Positions 25,865 through 37,387 are shown, numbered from the stretch's first letter. The stretch: DNA of 64,000 nucleotides from Nocardia brasiliensis NBRC 14402 (GCF_000308475.2 NZ_BAFT02000110.1:372001-436000), one strand, 5' to 3'. The notes: generated from the letters alone by a model not told the origin. A program made the numbers and translations.

Positions 25865-26833
25865 GTGAACGAGCGTTCCATGGTCTTCCCCGAGCACGAC
25901 CACATCGACCGCGTGCACCGATCCGATGTGCGGGCCGCGCGCAAGCGGCTGGCCGGACGTACCCGTAAGACCCCGGTCTTCCACACCTCCGTCGCCGGAC
26001 CGGACGGTCCGGTGCCGGTCACGATGAAGCTCGAATACCTCCAGTACGGAGGCACTTTCAAGGTTCGCGGCAGCCTCAACGCGTTGCTGGCGGCGCCGGA
26101 CTGCGCCGAGCAGGTGGTGATCGCCTCGGGCGGGAACGCGGGCATCGCCGCCGCCCTGGCCGCCGCGCAGCTCGGAAAGTCTTGCACGGTGGTCGTTCCC
26201 GAGTCGGCGCCGCACACCAAGGTCGCCGCGATGTGGTCGCACGGCGCCGAAGTGCTCTGGCATGGCACGACTTACACCGAGGCGCTCGACTACGCCACCG
26301 AACTGGCGGTGGAACGCAAGGCATTGCGTCTGCATGCTTACGACCTGGCCGCGGTCGTCGCCGGGGCCGGCGTGGTCGGGCTGGAGCTCGAGGAACAGGT
26401 GCGGGGGCGGCCACCGGTGCTGGCCGCGGTCGGCGGGGGTGGGCTGATCGCGGGGATCGCCGCCGCGATCGGCCGGCGCCAGCAGATCATCGGCGTCGAA
26501 CCGGAGGGGATACCTACCCTGCACGCCGCGCTGGGGGCGAACCGGCCGGTCGAGATCGCGGTGTCCAGTATCGTGGCGGAATCGTTGGGCGCCACCAGGA
26601 TCGGCGATATCGCGATGGACGTGGCGCGCCGGCACGAGATCCGCTCGCTGCTGGTCACCGACGATGCGATCACCACCGCGAGGGACTATCTGTGGCGTGA
26701 GTTCCGGATCGTGGTGGAACTGGCCGGCGCGGTCGCACTGGCGGCCGTGCAGAGCGGGGTGTACGTCCCGGCTCCTGGGGAGCGGCCCGTTATCGTGCTG
26801 TGCGGGGCGAATACGGATCTCGCGGCGCTCTAG
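25865..26833 (+). CDS. Threonine/serine dehydratase-like PLP enzyme
   Basis: A 322-residue fold-type II PLP enzyme. The PLP lysine is in GGTFKVRGSLNAL; the substrate loop is ASGGNAGIA; the phosphate-binding glycine loop is AVGGGGLIAGIA; and the C-terminal cofactor contact is LCGANT. Members deaminate threonine or serine, or cleave related amino acids. It lacks the C-terminal ACT regulatory domain of biosynthetic IlvA, so a catabolic or specialised role is likely. The GTG at 25865 has AAGG upstream; an ATG 15 bases further on is possible. Confidence 0.88.
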   Translation: MNERSMVFPEHDHIDRVHRSDVRAARKRLAGRTRKTPVFHTSVAGPDGPVPVTMKLEYLQYGGTFKVRGSLNALLAAPDCAEQVVIASGGNAGIAAALAAAQLGKSCTVVVPESAPHTKVAAMWSHGAEVLWHGTTYTEALDYATELAVERKALRLHAYDLAAVVAGAGVVGLELEEQVRGRPPVLAAVGGGGLIAGIAAAIGRRQQIIGVEPEGIPTLHAALGANRPVEIAVSSIVAESLGATRIGDIAMDVARRHEIRSLLVTDDAITTARDYLWREFRIVVELAGAVALAAVQSGVYVPAPGERPVIVLCGANTDLAAL

Positions 26834-26896
26834 CTCCGAACGCGAGAGCGGTCGCGGTTGCGCGGTCGGTCGCTGCTGCGGGTCGGCTACGGTTGC

Positions 26897-27042
26897 GAGG
26901 TCGGCCGTGAGCGTGAGGTCGGCTGTGAGCGTGAGGATCGGGCGCGAACGCGAGTCGGCTGTGAGCGCGAGGTCGGCCGTAGGCGCGAGGGTCGGGCGCG
27001 AGCGCGAGGTGGGCCGTGGGCGCGAGGATCGGGCGCGAACGT
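26897..27042. repeat. Eight degenerate 17-19 bp tandem units
   Basis: Units begin at 26897, 26915, 26933, 26952, 26969, 26987, 27006 and 27024. Each reads roughly GAGGTCGGCCGTGAGCGT or GAGGATCGGGCGCGAACGC; every third unit tends to be the second type, giving a higher-order period near 55 bp. It lies between the dehydratase gene and ssb. Confidence 0.85.
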
Positions 27043-27200
27043 GAAATCGCCTGCGAAGCAACGGTTATCCACATCCGGGAAAGTTGTGCACATTCTCGGC
27101 TCGCACCGTCCGATCGGCCGCCGGATCGGCGACGCTGGTGGCATCCCACCAAGGGGCGGAAGTTCCCGGGCAAGCGGGCGGAATGCGAAGGGGCGTCACC

Positions 27201-27695
27201 ATGTACGAGGCGAATACGACCGTGATCGGCACGATCGTGAACAATCCGGTGAAGCGGGATCTGCCGAACGGCGAGCAGATGCTGACCTTCCGGATGGCCA
27301 GCAATTCACGCAGACTCGACCACGCGACAGGGGAGTGGGTGGACAACGGTGCGCTGTTCCTCACCGTCTCCTGCTGGCGTCGTTTGGTATCGGGCGTCGA
27401 TGTGTCGCTGCACCGCGGCGACCCCGTCCTCGCCCACGGCCAACTGCGCTCGCGCGAATACCGCGGCAGAGACGGCGTAGAGCGCCGCGACCTGGAAATG
27501 CGCGCCACCGCAGTAGGCCCCGACCTCGCCCGCTGCACCGCCCAGGTAACCCGCTGGTCCGCAGACCGCTGGTCCGACGACCAACCCCCACAAGAATTCT
27601 CGGTCGCCGAGTCCGGCGTCCTCTCCGCCCCCCTCCCACCCACCCAACCGCCCCAACTCCTCCCACACGACGAAGCCGTCCCCGCCCCGGTCTGA
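27201..27695 (+). CDS. ssb: Single-stranded DNA-binding protein (second-type SSB)
   Basis: A 164-residue OB-fold protein starting MYEANTTVIGTIVNNPVKRD. The N-terminal 110 residues carry the SSB strands, including LTFRMASNSRR, FLTVSCWRRL and GDPVLAHGQLRSREY. The C-terminal part is proline-rich and lacks the acidic DDDIPF-like tip of the main SSB, so it is probably the accessory SSB. It precedes ettA, as Rv2478c precedes Rv2477c in M. tuberculosis. GAAGGGG lies seven bases before the ATG. Confidence 0.88.
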   Translation: MYEANTTVIGTIVNNPVKRDLPNGEQMLTFRMASNSRRLDHATGEWVDNGALFLTVSCWRRLVSGVDVSLHRGDPVLAHGQLRSREYRGRDGVERRDLEMRATAVGPDLARCTAQVTRWSADRWSDDQPPQEFSVAESGVLSAPLPPTQPPQLLPHDEAVPAPV

Positions 27696-28009
27696 TCACC
27701 CGCCAACTCCGCCCGCTCCGGTGGCATCGCAACTGCGGCCGGCGCGCGGCTGGGACGGCTCGGCGACGTATCTCACCGCCCATCTGATGCCGTCCAGTCA
27801 CGGCCGTGCGCGCGGCGATCGGCGCGGTGTTCAAGGCTTCGGGCGAGGCTGAGACGGCCCGCCGGCGGCATGGTGACTCCGGCGACGCGGATCCCGGTGG
27901 GGGTGGGAATCTCGGTGATCAGGTGCTGGTTGAATGTACGGGCCCGTGAGCTGCGAGGGTGGGGCAGTGGGGCGTAATCGTTGATCCCCTTACCGATAGG
28001 CTTCCCTGT
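27696..28009. other. Gene-free stretch between ssb and ettA
   Basis: About 310 bases. Minus-strand frames here are arginine-rich and unlike protein. No clear hairpin. The ettA promoter should be in the last 100 bases. Confidence 0.4.
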
Positions 28010-29686
<1,677 letters not shown>

Positions 29687-29698
29687 TACCGGTCGTCT

Positions 29699-29727
29699 CG
29701 GGGTAGGTGCGCCGCGCACCTACCCCG
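29699..29727 (+). terminator. Hairpin terminator after ettA
   Basis: A perfect 13-bp stem: CGGGGTAGGTGCG, loop CCG, CGCACCTACCCCG. It begins 12 bases after the ettA stop. There is no long T-run, as usual in high-GC actinomycetes. Confidence 0.85.
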
Positions 29728-29829
29728 GTGAGTGATACCGAAAGTACTCCCAACGCACTGTCTCGGATCCGGCACAACGGCGACCGGCCCGCGCACACGA
29801 CCCGCGCGGATCTCGCTAGGGTGGGATAC

Positions 29830-29949
29830 GTGAATGCGAAGGCGCAGTTCGAGCAGTCGGCGGTCCGCACCGCCGAGGTGGTGGCCGAGCTGAACCGAGG
29901 TGCTTCGGCCCCGTTGCCGCCGCGGAAAGCACCTGTCGCGCACACCTGA
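29830..29949 (+). CDS. Possible 39-residue peptide
   Basis: GTG at 29830 with AGGGTGGG upstream, encoding VNAKAQFEQSAVRTAEVVAE and a basic proline-rich end. It is helical and Ala/Glu-rich, plausible as a small protein, but too short to recognise. It lies between the ettA terminator and gdh. Confidence 0.3.
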   Translation: MNAKAQFEQSAVRTAEVVAELNRGASAPLPPRKAPVAHT

Positions 29950-30139
29950 CGTTCGTGGGTCCGAACGATGCTGTGTGCCGAGATCATCCGTTCGAGATCG
30001 GCAATCGCGTGGCGAACACGGCGGTTGTGGTGAACACCCCAGGATTGGAAGGGATTTCACCCCCGCGTCTTCGACGTACAGCTACTCTCGGACCGGCGTC
30101 GCTTTGTTACGGAACCGAATCCGAGGAGTTGGCGAAAAA

Positions 30140-33100
30140 ATGACGGTCTCGTCCGAATTGTCCAGTGCGGCGTGGGCCGCTGGTTTGCCGCAGGCACTGC
30201 GCGGCGAACTGGCGACCCTCGAGGAGGCGTATTTCCGCCACGTCGACGCTGGCGATGTGGACTGCGCGATCACCGGCATCACACAGATCTTCCGGCGGCA
30301 CATGGAATTGGCCATGCACCGTCCGGCCGGCCGGGCACTAGTACGGGTGTACCACCCGGATGACAGCTCCGGCCTCGGCGCGGCGGTACAGGTCGTCACC
30401 GATGACATGTCGCTGCTGGTCGAATCGGTCACCGCGTCGCTGAGCAGGCTCGGCGTGAGCGTGAGCGAAGTTATCCATCCGATTTTCGAGGTCGAGCGCG
30501 ACGCGGACGGACGCCTCGAACAAGCCGCCCCGCACGAGGTGGACGGCAACGGCACGGCCGGACTGCGCGAGTCGTGGATGCATCTGCAACTGCACCCGGC
30601 CACCAGCCGGGCGCAGCTGAGCCGGATCGAATCCGGCCTGCCGAATGTGATCGCCGACGTGCGCCAGGTCATCGGCGACACAGAAGCGATCAAAGACGTC
30701 CAGAGCAAGCTGGCCGAGGACCTGGAGTTGGCCGCGAAGTCCGGCAAGGCGCCGTTCTCGGATACCGACCTGATCGACACCGCGAACCTGCTGCGCTGGC
30801 TGGCCAGCGGAAACTTCACCGTGCTCGGGTACGCCCGCTACCGGCTGAGTTCGGACCAGGAACAGCAATCCTCCAACGCGTTGCCCGGCACCTGCCTCGG
30901 CGTGCTGCGGCCCGACGTCGGCACCGATTTCCAGGTGCCGATCAACGCGCTCGACCGGCCGCTGCTGATCCTGACCCAGGGTCTGGTCCCGGCCACCGTG
31001 CACCGCTCGGTCTACCCGTACTTCATCGGGGTCGCCGATTTCGACGAGTCCGGCACCATCGTCGGCGAGCACCTGTTCATCGGCGTTTTCACGGTCACCG
31101 CCGTGCACGAGAACGTGCTCGACATCCCGGTGATCGAGCGGCGCGTGCGCTCGGTGATCGAGGAGAGCGGGTTCGATCTGGACTCCTTCTCCGGGCAAGC
31201 GATGCTCGAGGTCATCCAGTCCTTCCCGCGCACCGAGCTGTTCTCCTCCGACGACGACACGATGCGCAAGACCGCCGTGGCGGTGCTGAACATCGGCCTG
31301 CGCCGGCAGGTGCGGTTGTTCCTGCGCGCCGACGGCTACGGCCGCTTCGTGGCCTGCATGGTCTACCTGCCGCGTGACCGGTACACCACCCGGGTGCGCC
31401 TGGAAATGCAGGAGATCCTGGTTCGGGAACTGGGCGGTGTCGATATCGACTACTCCGCCCGGGTCGCCGAAAGCGATTTGGCCAGTGTGTATTTCACCGT
31501 GCGCATGCCCGCGGCCGAGCACGGCGCCCCGCGCTACGCGGCGGCACCGGCGGCGGACACCTCCGAGGCCAACCGCCTGCGCATCCAGGGCCTGCTCGCC
31601 GAGGCGAGCCGCACCTGGGAAGACCACCTGAACGACGAGGTGAGCACCTCGACGATGCTGGACCCGGCGGTGGTGCAGCGCTACGCCGTGGCCTTCCCGG
31701 ACGCCTACAAGGAAGATTTCGAAGCCGACCGCGCGCTGGCCGATATCGTCCGGCTCGAGCACCTGCGCGACGGCGGCATCGACCAGTACCTGTACCGCAA
31801 TGCGGGCTCGGATCCGGGGAGCTGGCGCTTCTCCCTCTACGTCGGGGGCGCGGGCATCTCGTTGAGCCAGGTGCTGCCGGTCTTGCAGAGCCTCGGCGTC
31901 GAGGTCGTCGACGAGCGGCCCTACCAGCTGGAGCTGGAACCGCAGCCGGGTGGCGACCCGAGCAGCGGCGGCGAGCGCTGGATCTACGACTTCGGTCTGC
32001 TGGCCCGCCCGGAGTTGCTGCGCAGCGCGCTCGACCGGGACCTGGACGCGGAACTGCTGGAGTCGTCCAAGCGCGCCGCGGTGCTCGAGGCCGAAGTGCG
32101 CGGCCTGCGTGAGCGGTTCACCGAGGCGTTCGAGGCGGCCTGGTACGGCCGGGCCGAAGCCGACGGCCTCAACGAGCTGGTGCTGCGCGCCCGGCTGCCG
32201 TGGCGTGCGGTCTCGATCCTGCGGGCCTACGCGAAATACCTGCAGCAGGCGGGCTTCCCGTACAGCCAGGCGAACATCTCCCGGGTGCTGCTCACCTATC
32301 CGGATGTGGCGCGGCTGTTCGTCGACCTGTTCGGTGCGCGGTTCGACCCGGACACCGTTTCGGCCGAGCACGCCGCCGAACTCGAGACCCAGGTGCGCGG
32401 CCGGATCGACGAGGTGGTCAGCCTGGATGCCGACCGCATCCTGCGCGCCATCCTCAACCTGATCCGGGCGACGCTGCGTACCAACTACTACGTAACCGAC
32501 GCCGAGGGCATGCCGCGCGACTACCTGTCGATGAAGGTCGAGCCGCGCGAGATCAGCGAATTGCCCAAGCCGCGGCCGCAGTTCGAGATCTTCGTGTACT
32601 CGCCCCGGGTCGAAGGTGTGCACCTGCGGTTCGGTCCGGTCGCGCGCGGCGGGTTGCGCTGGTCCGACCGGCTCGAGGATTTCCGCACCGAGGTGCTCGG
32701 CCTGGTCAAGGCGCAGGCCGTGAAGAACGCGGTGATCGTCCCGGTCGGCGCGAAGGGTGGCTTCGTGGTGAAGCAGCCGCCGGCCGCCACGGGTGATCCG
32801 GTCGCGGATCGGCAGGCCCTGGGCGCCGAGGGCGTCGCCTGCTACCGGACCTTCATCTCCGGCCTGCTGGACGTGACCGACAACGTCGATCGCGCCACCG
32901 GCAAGGTGCTGCCGCCGGCCCGGGTGGTCCGTCGCGACGGCGACGACACCTACCTGGTCGTCGCCGCGGACAAGGGCACGGCCACCTTCTCCGACATCGC
33001 CAACGACGTGGCCAAGCGCTACGGCTTCTGGCTCGGCGACGCGTTCGCCTCCGGTGGTTCGGCGGGCTACGACCACAAGGCGATGGGCATCACCGCCAAG

Positions 33101-35092
33101 GGCGCCTGGGAGAGCGTCAAGCGCCACTTCCTGGAGATGGATATCGACACGCAGACAGAGGATTTCACTGTCGTCGGTATCGGTGACATGAGCGGTGACG
33201 TGTTCGGCAACGGCATGCTGCTCTCCGAGCACATCCGCCTGCTCGCCGCGTTCGATCACCGGCACATCTTCTTGGACCCGAACCCCGACACGGCGGCGTC
33301 CTACGCCGAGCGGCAGCGCATGTTCCAGCTGCCGCGCTCGTCGTGGGCGGATTACGACGCCAAGCTGATCAGTGCCGGCGGCGGCGTCTGGGACCGTACG
33401 GTGAAGTCGGTGCCGATCAGCCCGCAAGCGCGAAAGGCCCTGGGCCTCGGCGACGATGTGGAATCGCTGTCGCCGCCCGAGCTGGTGCGTGCGATCCTGC
33501 TCGCTCCGGCGCAGCTGCTGTGGAACGGCGGCATCGGCACCTACATCAAGTCGAGCACCGAATCCAATGCCGACGTCGGCGACAAGTCCAACGATCCGGT
33601 CCGGGTCAACGGAAACCAGTTGCGCGTCAAGGTGATCGGCGAGGGCGGCAACCTGGGTGCGACGGCGCTCGGCCGGATCGAGTTCTGCCGCAACGGCGGC
33701 AAGATGAACACCGACGCGCTGGACAACTCGGCGGGCGTCGACTGCTCCGACCACGAGGTCAACATCAAGGTGCTGCTCGACGGTGTCGTCAGCAGCGGCG
33801 AACTGGCGGAGCCGGATCGCAACCCGCTGCTCGCCTCGATGACCGACGAGGTCGCGCAGATCGTGCTCGAAGACAATGTGGCGCAGAACTTCCTGATGGG
33901 TATCTCGCGCACCGACGCGCCGCAGATGCTGAACGTGCACATGCGTCTGATCGACGATCTCGAAGAGCGTCGCGGCCTGGACCGCGAACTGGAGGCGCTG
34001 CCCTCCGAGGCGCAGATGCAGCGCATGCTCGAGGAGGGTGTGGGCCTGACCTCGCCCGAGCTGGCGAATCTGATGGCGCACGTGAAGCTTTCGCTCAAGG
34101 CGGACCTGCTCCAGACGGACCTGCCGGACAGCGCGTACTTCACCACCCGGCTGCCGGACTACTTCCCGACGCCGCTGCGCGACCGGTTCGGTGCGGCGAT
34201 CAAGAAGCACCGGCTGCGTCGCGAGATCCTCACCACGATGATCGTCAACGAGATGGTGGACTACGGCGGCATCACCTACGCGCACCGGTTGAGCGAGGAG
34301 ACCGGCGCCACCGCCACCGACTCGGTGCGCGCGTTCGCGGCGGCCACCGAGATCTTCGGCCTGCCGGAGATGTGGGCGCGGATCCGGGCGGCCGACGCCA
34401 CCACATCGGTGCGTGACCTGCTGGAACTGGAGACCAAGCGCACGCTGGACCGGGCGTCGCGGTGGTTCCTGAGCAACCGGCCGCAGCCGATCGCGGTCGG
34501 CGCCGAGATCAACCGGTACTGCCGGGACGTGCAGGAACTGGCGCCGAAGGTGCCGGGCTGGCTGCGCGGGCACCACGTCTCGACGCTCACCGATCAGTCG
34601 GCCGAGCTGATCGCACGCGGGGCGCCGACCGACCTGGCCACCGAGGTGTTCGGGCTGCTCAACCTGTTCCCGCTGCTGGACATCGTGGATATCGCCGATA
34701 TCACCGATCGGGACGGCGACGAGGTCGGCGCGCTCTACTACGCGCTGAACGAGCACCTCAAGATCGACTGGTTGTTGCAGGCGGTCAGCCACCTGGAACG
34801 CGGCGACCGCTGGCACTCGCTGGCCAGGCTCGCGCTGCGCGACGACATGTACGCCTCGCTGCGCTCGCTGACCCTGGACGTGCTCTCCGCCGGAGACCCG
34901 GAGGAGAGCGCCGACGAGAAGATTGCATACTGGGAGTCGAAGAATCAGTCCAGGCTCGGGCGTGCCCGTGCCGCACTGTCGGAGTTGTTCGAGTCCGGAA
35001 CCCACGATCTCGCCACGCTGTCGGTTGCAGCGCGGCAGGTGCGAAGCATGGTGAGCGGGGTGGGCGCCCAGTCGGAGGTAGCAGCACGGTGA
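30140..35092 (+). CDS. gdh: NAD-specific glutamate dehydrogenase, large (180 kDa) type
   Basis: A 1650-residue enzyme that converts glutamate to 2-oxoglutarate and ammonia with NAD. The N-terminal 600 residues hold ACT-like regulatory regions of the L-GDH family. The catalytic domain (about 750-1250) shows VHLRFGPVARGGLRWSDRLED with the substrate lysine following in QAVKNAVIVPVGAKGGFVVK, and the NAD domain with KVIGEGGNLGATALGRIEF. The C-terminal domain is helical. The start MTVSSELSS is preceded by GAGGAG; a much longer frame upstream is not protein-like. It is followed by, and overlaps (GTGA), the thioesterase gene. Same order as Rv2476c-Rv2475c. Confidence 0.96.
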   Translation: MTVSSELSSAAWAAGLPQALRGELATLEEAYFRHVDAGDVDCAITGITQIFRRHMELAMHRPAGRALVRVYHPDDSSGLGAAVQVVTDDMSLLVESVTASLSRLGVSVSEVIHPIFEVERDADGRLEQAAPHEVDGNGTAGLRESWMHLQLHPATSRAQLSRIESGLPNVIADVRQVIGDTEAIKDVQSKLAEDLELAAKSGKAPFSDTDLIDTANLLRWLASGNFTVLGYARYRLSSDQEQQSSNALPGTCLGVLRPDVGTDFQVPINALDRPLLILTQGLVPATVHRSVYPYFIGVADFDESGTIVGEHLFIGVFTVTAVHENVLDIPVIERRVRSVIEESGFDLDSFSGQAMLEVIQSFPRTELFSSDDDTMRKTAVAVLNIGLRRQVRLFLRADGYGRFVACMVYLPRDRYTTRVRLEMQEILVRELGGVDIDYSARVAESDLASVYFTVRMPAAEHGAPRYAAAPAADTSEANRLRIQGLLAEASRTWEDHLNDEVSTSTMLDPAVVQRYAVAFPDAYKEDFEADRALADIVRLEHLRDGGIDQYLYRNAGSDPGSWRFSLYVGGAGISLSQVLPVLQSLGVEVVDERPYQLELEPQPGGDPSSGGERWIYDFGLLARPELLRSALDRDLDAELLESSKRAAVLEAEVRGLRERFTEAFEAAWYGRAEADGLNELVLRARLPWRAVSILRAYAKYLQQAGFPYSQANISRVLLTYPDVARLFVDLFGARFDPDTVSAEHAAELETQVRGRIDEVVSLDADRILRAILNLIRATLRTNYYVTDAEGMPRDYLSMKVEPREISELPKPRPQFEIFVYSPRVEGVHLRFGPVARGGLRWSDRLEDFRTEVLGLVKAQAVKNAVIVPVGAKGGFVVKQPPAATGDPVADRQALGAEGVACYRTFISGLLDVTDNVDRATGKVLPPARVVRRDGDDTYLVVAADKGTATFSDIANDVAKRYGFWLGDAFASGGSAGYDHKAMGITAKGAWESVKRHFLEMDIDTQTEDFTVVGIGDMSGDVFGNGMLLSEHIRLLAAFDHRHIFLDPNPDTAASYAERQRMFQLPRSSWADYDAKLISAGGGVWDRTVKSVPISPQARKALGLGDDVESLSPPELVRAILLAPAQLLWNGGIGTYIKSSTESNADVGDKSNDPVRVNGNQLRVKVIGEGGNLGATALGRIEFCRNGGKMNTDALDNSAGVDCSDHEVNIKVLLDGVVSSGELAEPDRNPLLASMTDEVAQIVLEDNVAQNFLMGISRTDAPQMLNVHMRLIDDLEERRGLDRELEALPSEAQMQRMLEEGVGLTSPELANLMAHVKLSLKADLLQTDLPDSAYFTTRLPDYFPTPLRDRFGAAIKKHRLRREILTTMIVNEMVDYGGITYAHRLSEETGATATDSVRAFAAATEIFGLPEMWARIRAADATTSVRDLLELETKRTLDRASRWFLSNRPQPIAVGAEINRYCRDVQELAPKVPGWLRGHHVSTLTDQSAELIARGAPTDLATEVFGLLNLFPLLDIVDIADITDRDGDEVGALYYALNEHLKIDWLLQAVSHLERGDRWHSLARLALRDDMYASLRSLTLDVLSAGDPEESADEKIAYWESKNQSRLGRARAALSELFESGTHDLATLSVAARQVRSMVSGVGAQSEVAAR

Positions 35093-35559
35093 CGAGTCCG
35101 TTGAACGGTCACGGGAAGGCGCAGGGCGGCCAAGCCGTGCTGCCCAAGCGTTTCCACACCCAGGTCGAGGTCAGGTGGTCGGACATGGATGCTTTTCAGC
35201 ATGTGAACCATGCCCGCATGGTGACCCTGCTGGAGGAAGCGCGCATCCCGTGGCTGCTCGAGCCGGGCCGGCCGACCGCCGCGCTCGGCACGGGCTGCGT
35301 CCTCGCCGACCTGCGGGTCCGTTACCGCGGTCAGCTGCGGCACGAGGACACCCCGCTCGATATCGCCATGTGGATCGAGCAGCTGCGGGCCGTCGACTTC
35401 ACCATCGGCTACGAGGTGCGGGCCGCCGCCGCGGCCCCGGACTCGCCGCCGGCGGTGATCGCATCCACGCAGATCGCCGCGTTCGACATGCAGGCGCAGC
35501 GGTTGCGCAGGCTCACCGATGACGAGCGGGATTATCTCGCGCAATGGCGTAACGACTGA
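35089..35559 (+). CDS. Hot-dog fold acyl-CoA thioesterase
   Basis: A 156-residue 4HBT-type thioesterase. RWSDMDAFQHVNHARMVTLL holds the catalytic Asp and the HVNH helix of the family; DLRVRYRGQLRHEDTPLD and IEQLRAVDFTIGYEV are the following strands. It should hydrolyse a short or medium acyl-CoA. The GTG start overlaps the gdh stop. Counterpart of Rv2475c by position. Confidence 0.9.
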   Translation: MTSPLNGHGKAQGGQAVLPKRFHTQVEVRWSDMDAFQHVNHARMVTLLEEARIPWLLEPGRPTAALGTGCVLADLRVRYRGQLRHEDTPLDIAMWIEQLRAVDFTIGYEVRAAAAAPDSPPAVIASTQIAAFDMQAQRLRRLTDDERDYLAQWRND

Positions 35560-35574
35560 TCCAGCACAGTCGTG

Positions 35575-36240
35575 ATGTCAGAACAACGTGTGTTGCACGT
35601 GTCCGATCCGGCGGAGCGGGAGAATCTCGCGACGTTCCTGACTCGGTCCGTGCGGCTGGACCCCGCGGCGGTGGTACGTATCCGCCGCCGCGGGGCGCAG
35701 TACGTTTCGGCCTGGGTGGCAACGGGTTTCGAGACGCTCGCGGTGCGCACCGTGGTCGCCGAACTCGGGGTCGACGATGTCACCGTCGACGCCGAGCTGG
35801 TGTTGACCGGTCTGGGCTCCGGCCTGCCGATCGATCTCGGGTACTCGATGGATTCCGCCTGGCGCGGGGCGCTGCCGCCGCCGGACGGTTTCGCGCACAT
35901 CGATGACGTTCCGGCCCGCACCCTGGTCGAACTGGCCGAGCAAGGGGCGCAGTTGGCGAAGGAGCACGGCAGCAGCCACGGCCCGCCCGCCTCGCTGCTC
36001 GACCAGACGGTGCTGACCGTGTCCGGGGCGGGCACCCAGGTGCAGGTTCCGATGCGGGTCGTCTTCGCGCTCACCGCAATGGATTTCATCCCGCATTCGG
36101 GCGACAAGGCGGACTCTCGGCGGATCATGCCCACCGAGATCGTCCGGGTCCGGGCCAGCCGCACCTGGCTGCGCATAGACGCTCGCTACGGCTCGGTCGC
36201 CCGTCGCCTCGGCGGCGGTATCTCCCTGTCTCCGAGCTGA
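35575..36240 (+). CDS. Conserved hypothetical (Rv2474c-like)
   Basis: A 221-residue protein with no motif I can name. It is alpha/beta in character, with an N-terminal SDPAERENLATFLTRSVRLD and a C-terminal VRVRASRTWLRIDARYGSV. It starts at ATG 35575 (the preceding codon is GTG), 15 bases after the thioesterase, and is probably cotranscribed with gdh. By position it corresponds to Rv2474c. Confidence 0.8.
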   Translation: MSEQRVLHVSDPAERENLATFLTRSVRLDPAAVVRIRRRGAQYVSAWVATGFETLAVRTVVAELGVDDVTVDAELVLTGLGSGLPIDLGYSMDSAWRGALPPPDGFAHIDDVPARTLVELAEQGAQLAKEHGSSHGPPASLLDQTVLTVSGAGTQVQVPMRVVFALTAMDFIPHSGDKADSRRIMPTEIVRVRASRTWLRIDARYGSVARRLGGGISLSPS

Positions 36241-36244
36241 TCGC

Positions 36245-36284
36245 GCGTACCCGAGCAGTCGGGGCACCGAATGCTCGGGTGCGC
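36245..36284. terminator. Bidirectional hairpin terminator
   Basis: GCGTACCCGAGCA pairs with TGCTCGGGTGCGC (one G-U) across a 14-base loop, between the convergent stop codons at 36240 and 36300. Confidence 0.75.
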
Positions 36285-36299
36285 AACGGATCTCGTCGA

Positions 36300-36611
36300 T
36301 CAGGCGACGCCGAGGAAGCGTAGCAGCGCGGTGGTCCCGGCGGCCGCGAGGATGATCACCAGGATCGGCAACTTGCGCCAGGCCAGCACTCCGGCGACGA
36401 GAACGCCTGTGGGTAAAGCGAATCCGAGGTGACCGGTCCCTGCGGGTAGTGCGGTCACCGCCACGAGTGCGGCGAGCAGCACCACCGCGCCGACCTCGAG
36501 GACGCGAACGGTTCGCGCGGGGAAGCGAATACGTTCGCGCAACGCCGGCCCGGCCCAGCGGAACGCGAAGGTGCCCGCGGCCAGCGCGAACATTCCGGCC
36601 ACCAGCATCAT
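36300..36611 (-). CDS. azlD: AzlD-like branched-chain amino acid exporter small subunit
   Basis: A 103-residue protein with four hydrophobic helices: MLVAGMFALAAGTFAFRWAGP, VLEVGAVVLLAALVAVTAL and two more, matching the AzlD family. AzlD pairs with AzlC to export branched-chain amino acids or analogues. ATG 36611 follows the azlC stop at once; ATG 36608 overlaps it (ATGA). Confidence 0.85.
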   Translation of the reverse strand: MMLVAGMFALAAGTFAFRWAGPALRERIRFPARTVRVLEVGAVVLLAALVAVTALPAGTGHLGFALPTGVLVAGVLAWRKLPILVIILAAAGTTALLRFLGVA

Positions 36612-37387
36612 TCGCACTTCGCCTCCGAATTCGTGAATGTGCGTTCGGGTACCGTGACCGCCTGCTCCGGCGCGGGTGTCTCGTCGTCTCGTCGCGGTAT
36701 CGCTACCAGCACGCCCAAAAGTGCCACCAGCACCGGCATTCCGGCGGGCAGGAAGGGCGCGCTGGTCAGGGCCAGAGCCACACCGACCAGCACTGCGCGC
36801 AACGTCGCGCGGTCCGCCAGCGACGGAATGACCAGCGCGAGCAGTACCGCGGGAAACACCGCGTCGAGCCCGAGGATCGAGGTGTCGGGCACGACCGACC
36901 CGATCAGCGCGCCGATCGCGGCGCCGCTCGGCCAGGCGAGCAGCACGCCGAAACCGGTGGCCCAGTAGGCCGCACGCTTACGTTCGGCATCGGGTTGGGC
37001 CAGAGCCATCGCCACGGATTCGTCGTTCATCAGATGCACGCCGAACATTCGGCGCCAGCCGGTCCCGACCACGTCCGGCACCGACAGTCCGTACGGCAGG
37101 TGCCGGGCATTCACCACCAGTCCGGCGAGTACGGCCGCGATCGGGCTGCCGCCCGCCGCGACGATCCCGATGAACAGGAACTCGGCGCCGCCCGCCAGCA
37201 CCATGAAGCCGAGGGCGATGGGCAACCAGGCCGGTAGGCCACTGGTCACTGCGGTGGCGCCATACGAGACGCCGATCACCCAGACCGCGAGGACCACCGC
37301 CGCGATCCCGGTGCACGTGTCCCGGCCGAGTGTTCGCCATATCGAACGCATGTTGTTTATAGTGAACATGGTCGTCCGGTTCGTCAA
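36608..37387 (-). CDS. azlC: AzlC-like branched-chain amino acid exporter large subunit
   Basis: About 259 residues (247 from the third ATG) with eight hydrophobic helices. GISYGA-like GVSYGATAV, LAGGAEFLFIG, VNARHLPYGLSV and FGVHLMNDESVA are AzlC landmarks. Three in-frame ATGs compete: 37387, 37369 and 37351; the last gives MRSIWRTLG and is preceded by TATAAACAAC, which would suit a near-leaderless start. It is divergent from the XRE-cupin regulator. Confidence 0.87.
   Translation of the reverse strand: MTNRTTMFTINNMRSIWRTLGRDTCTGIAAVVLAVWVIGVSYGATAVTSGLPAWLPIALGFMVLAGGAEFLFIGIVAAGGSPIAAVLAGLVVNARHLPYGLSVPDVVGTGWRRMFGVHLMNDESVAMALAQPDAERKRAAYWATGFGVLLAWPSGAAIGALIGSVVPDTSILGLDAVFPAVLLALVIPSLADRATLRAVLVGVALALTSAPFLPAGMPVLVALLGVLVAIPRRDDETPAPEQAVTVPERTFTNSEAKCE

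Noticed and set aside
30338..35005. A minus-strand open frame of 1555 codons opposite gdh
   Set aside because: It is the mirror of gdh codon use in high-GC DNA: rich in Arg, His, Gly and Val and without any motif. The plus strand encodes a clear glutamate dehydrogenase over the whole length.
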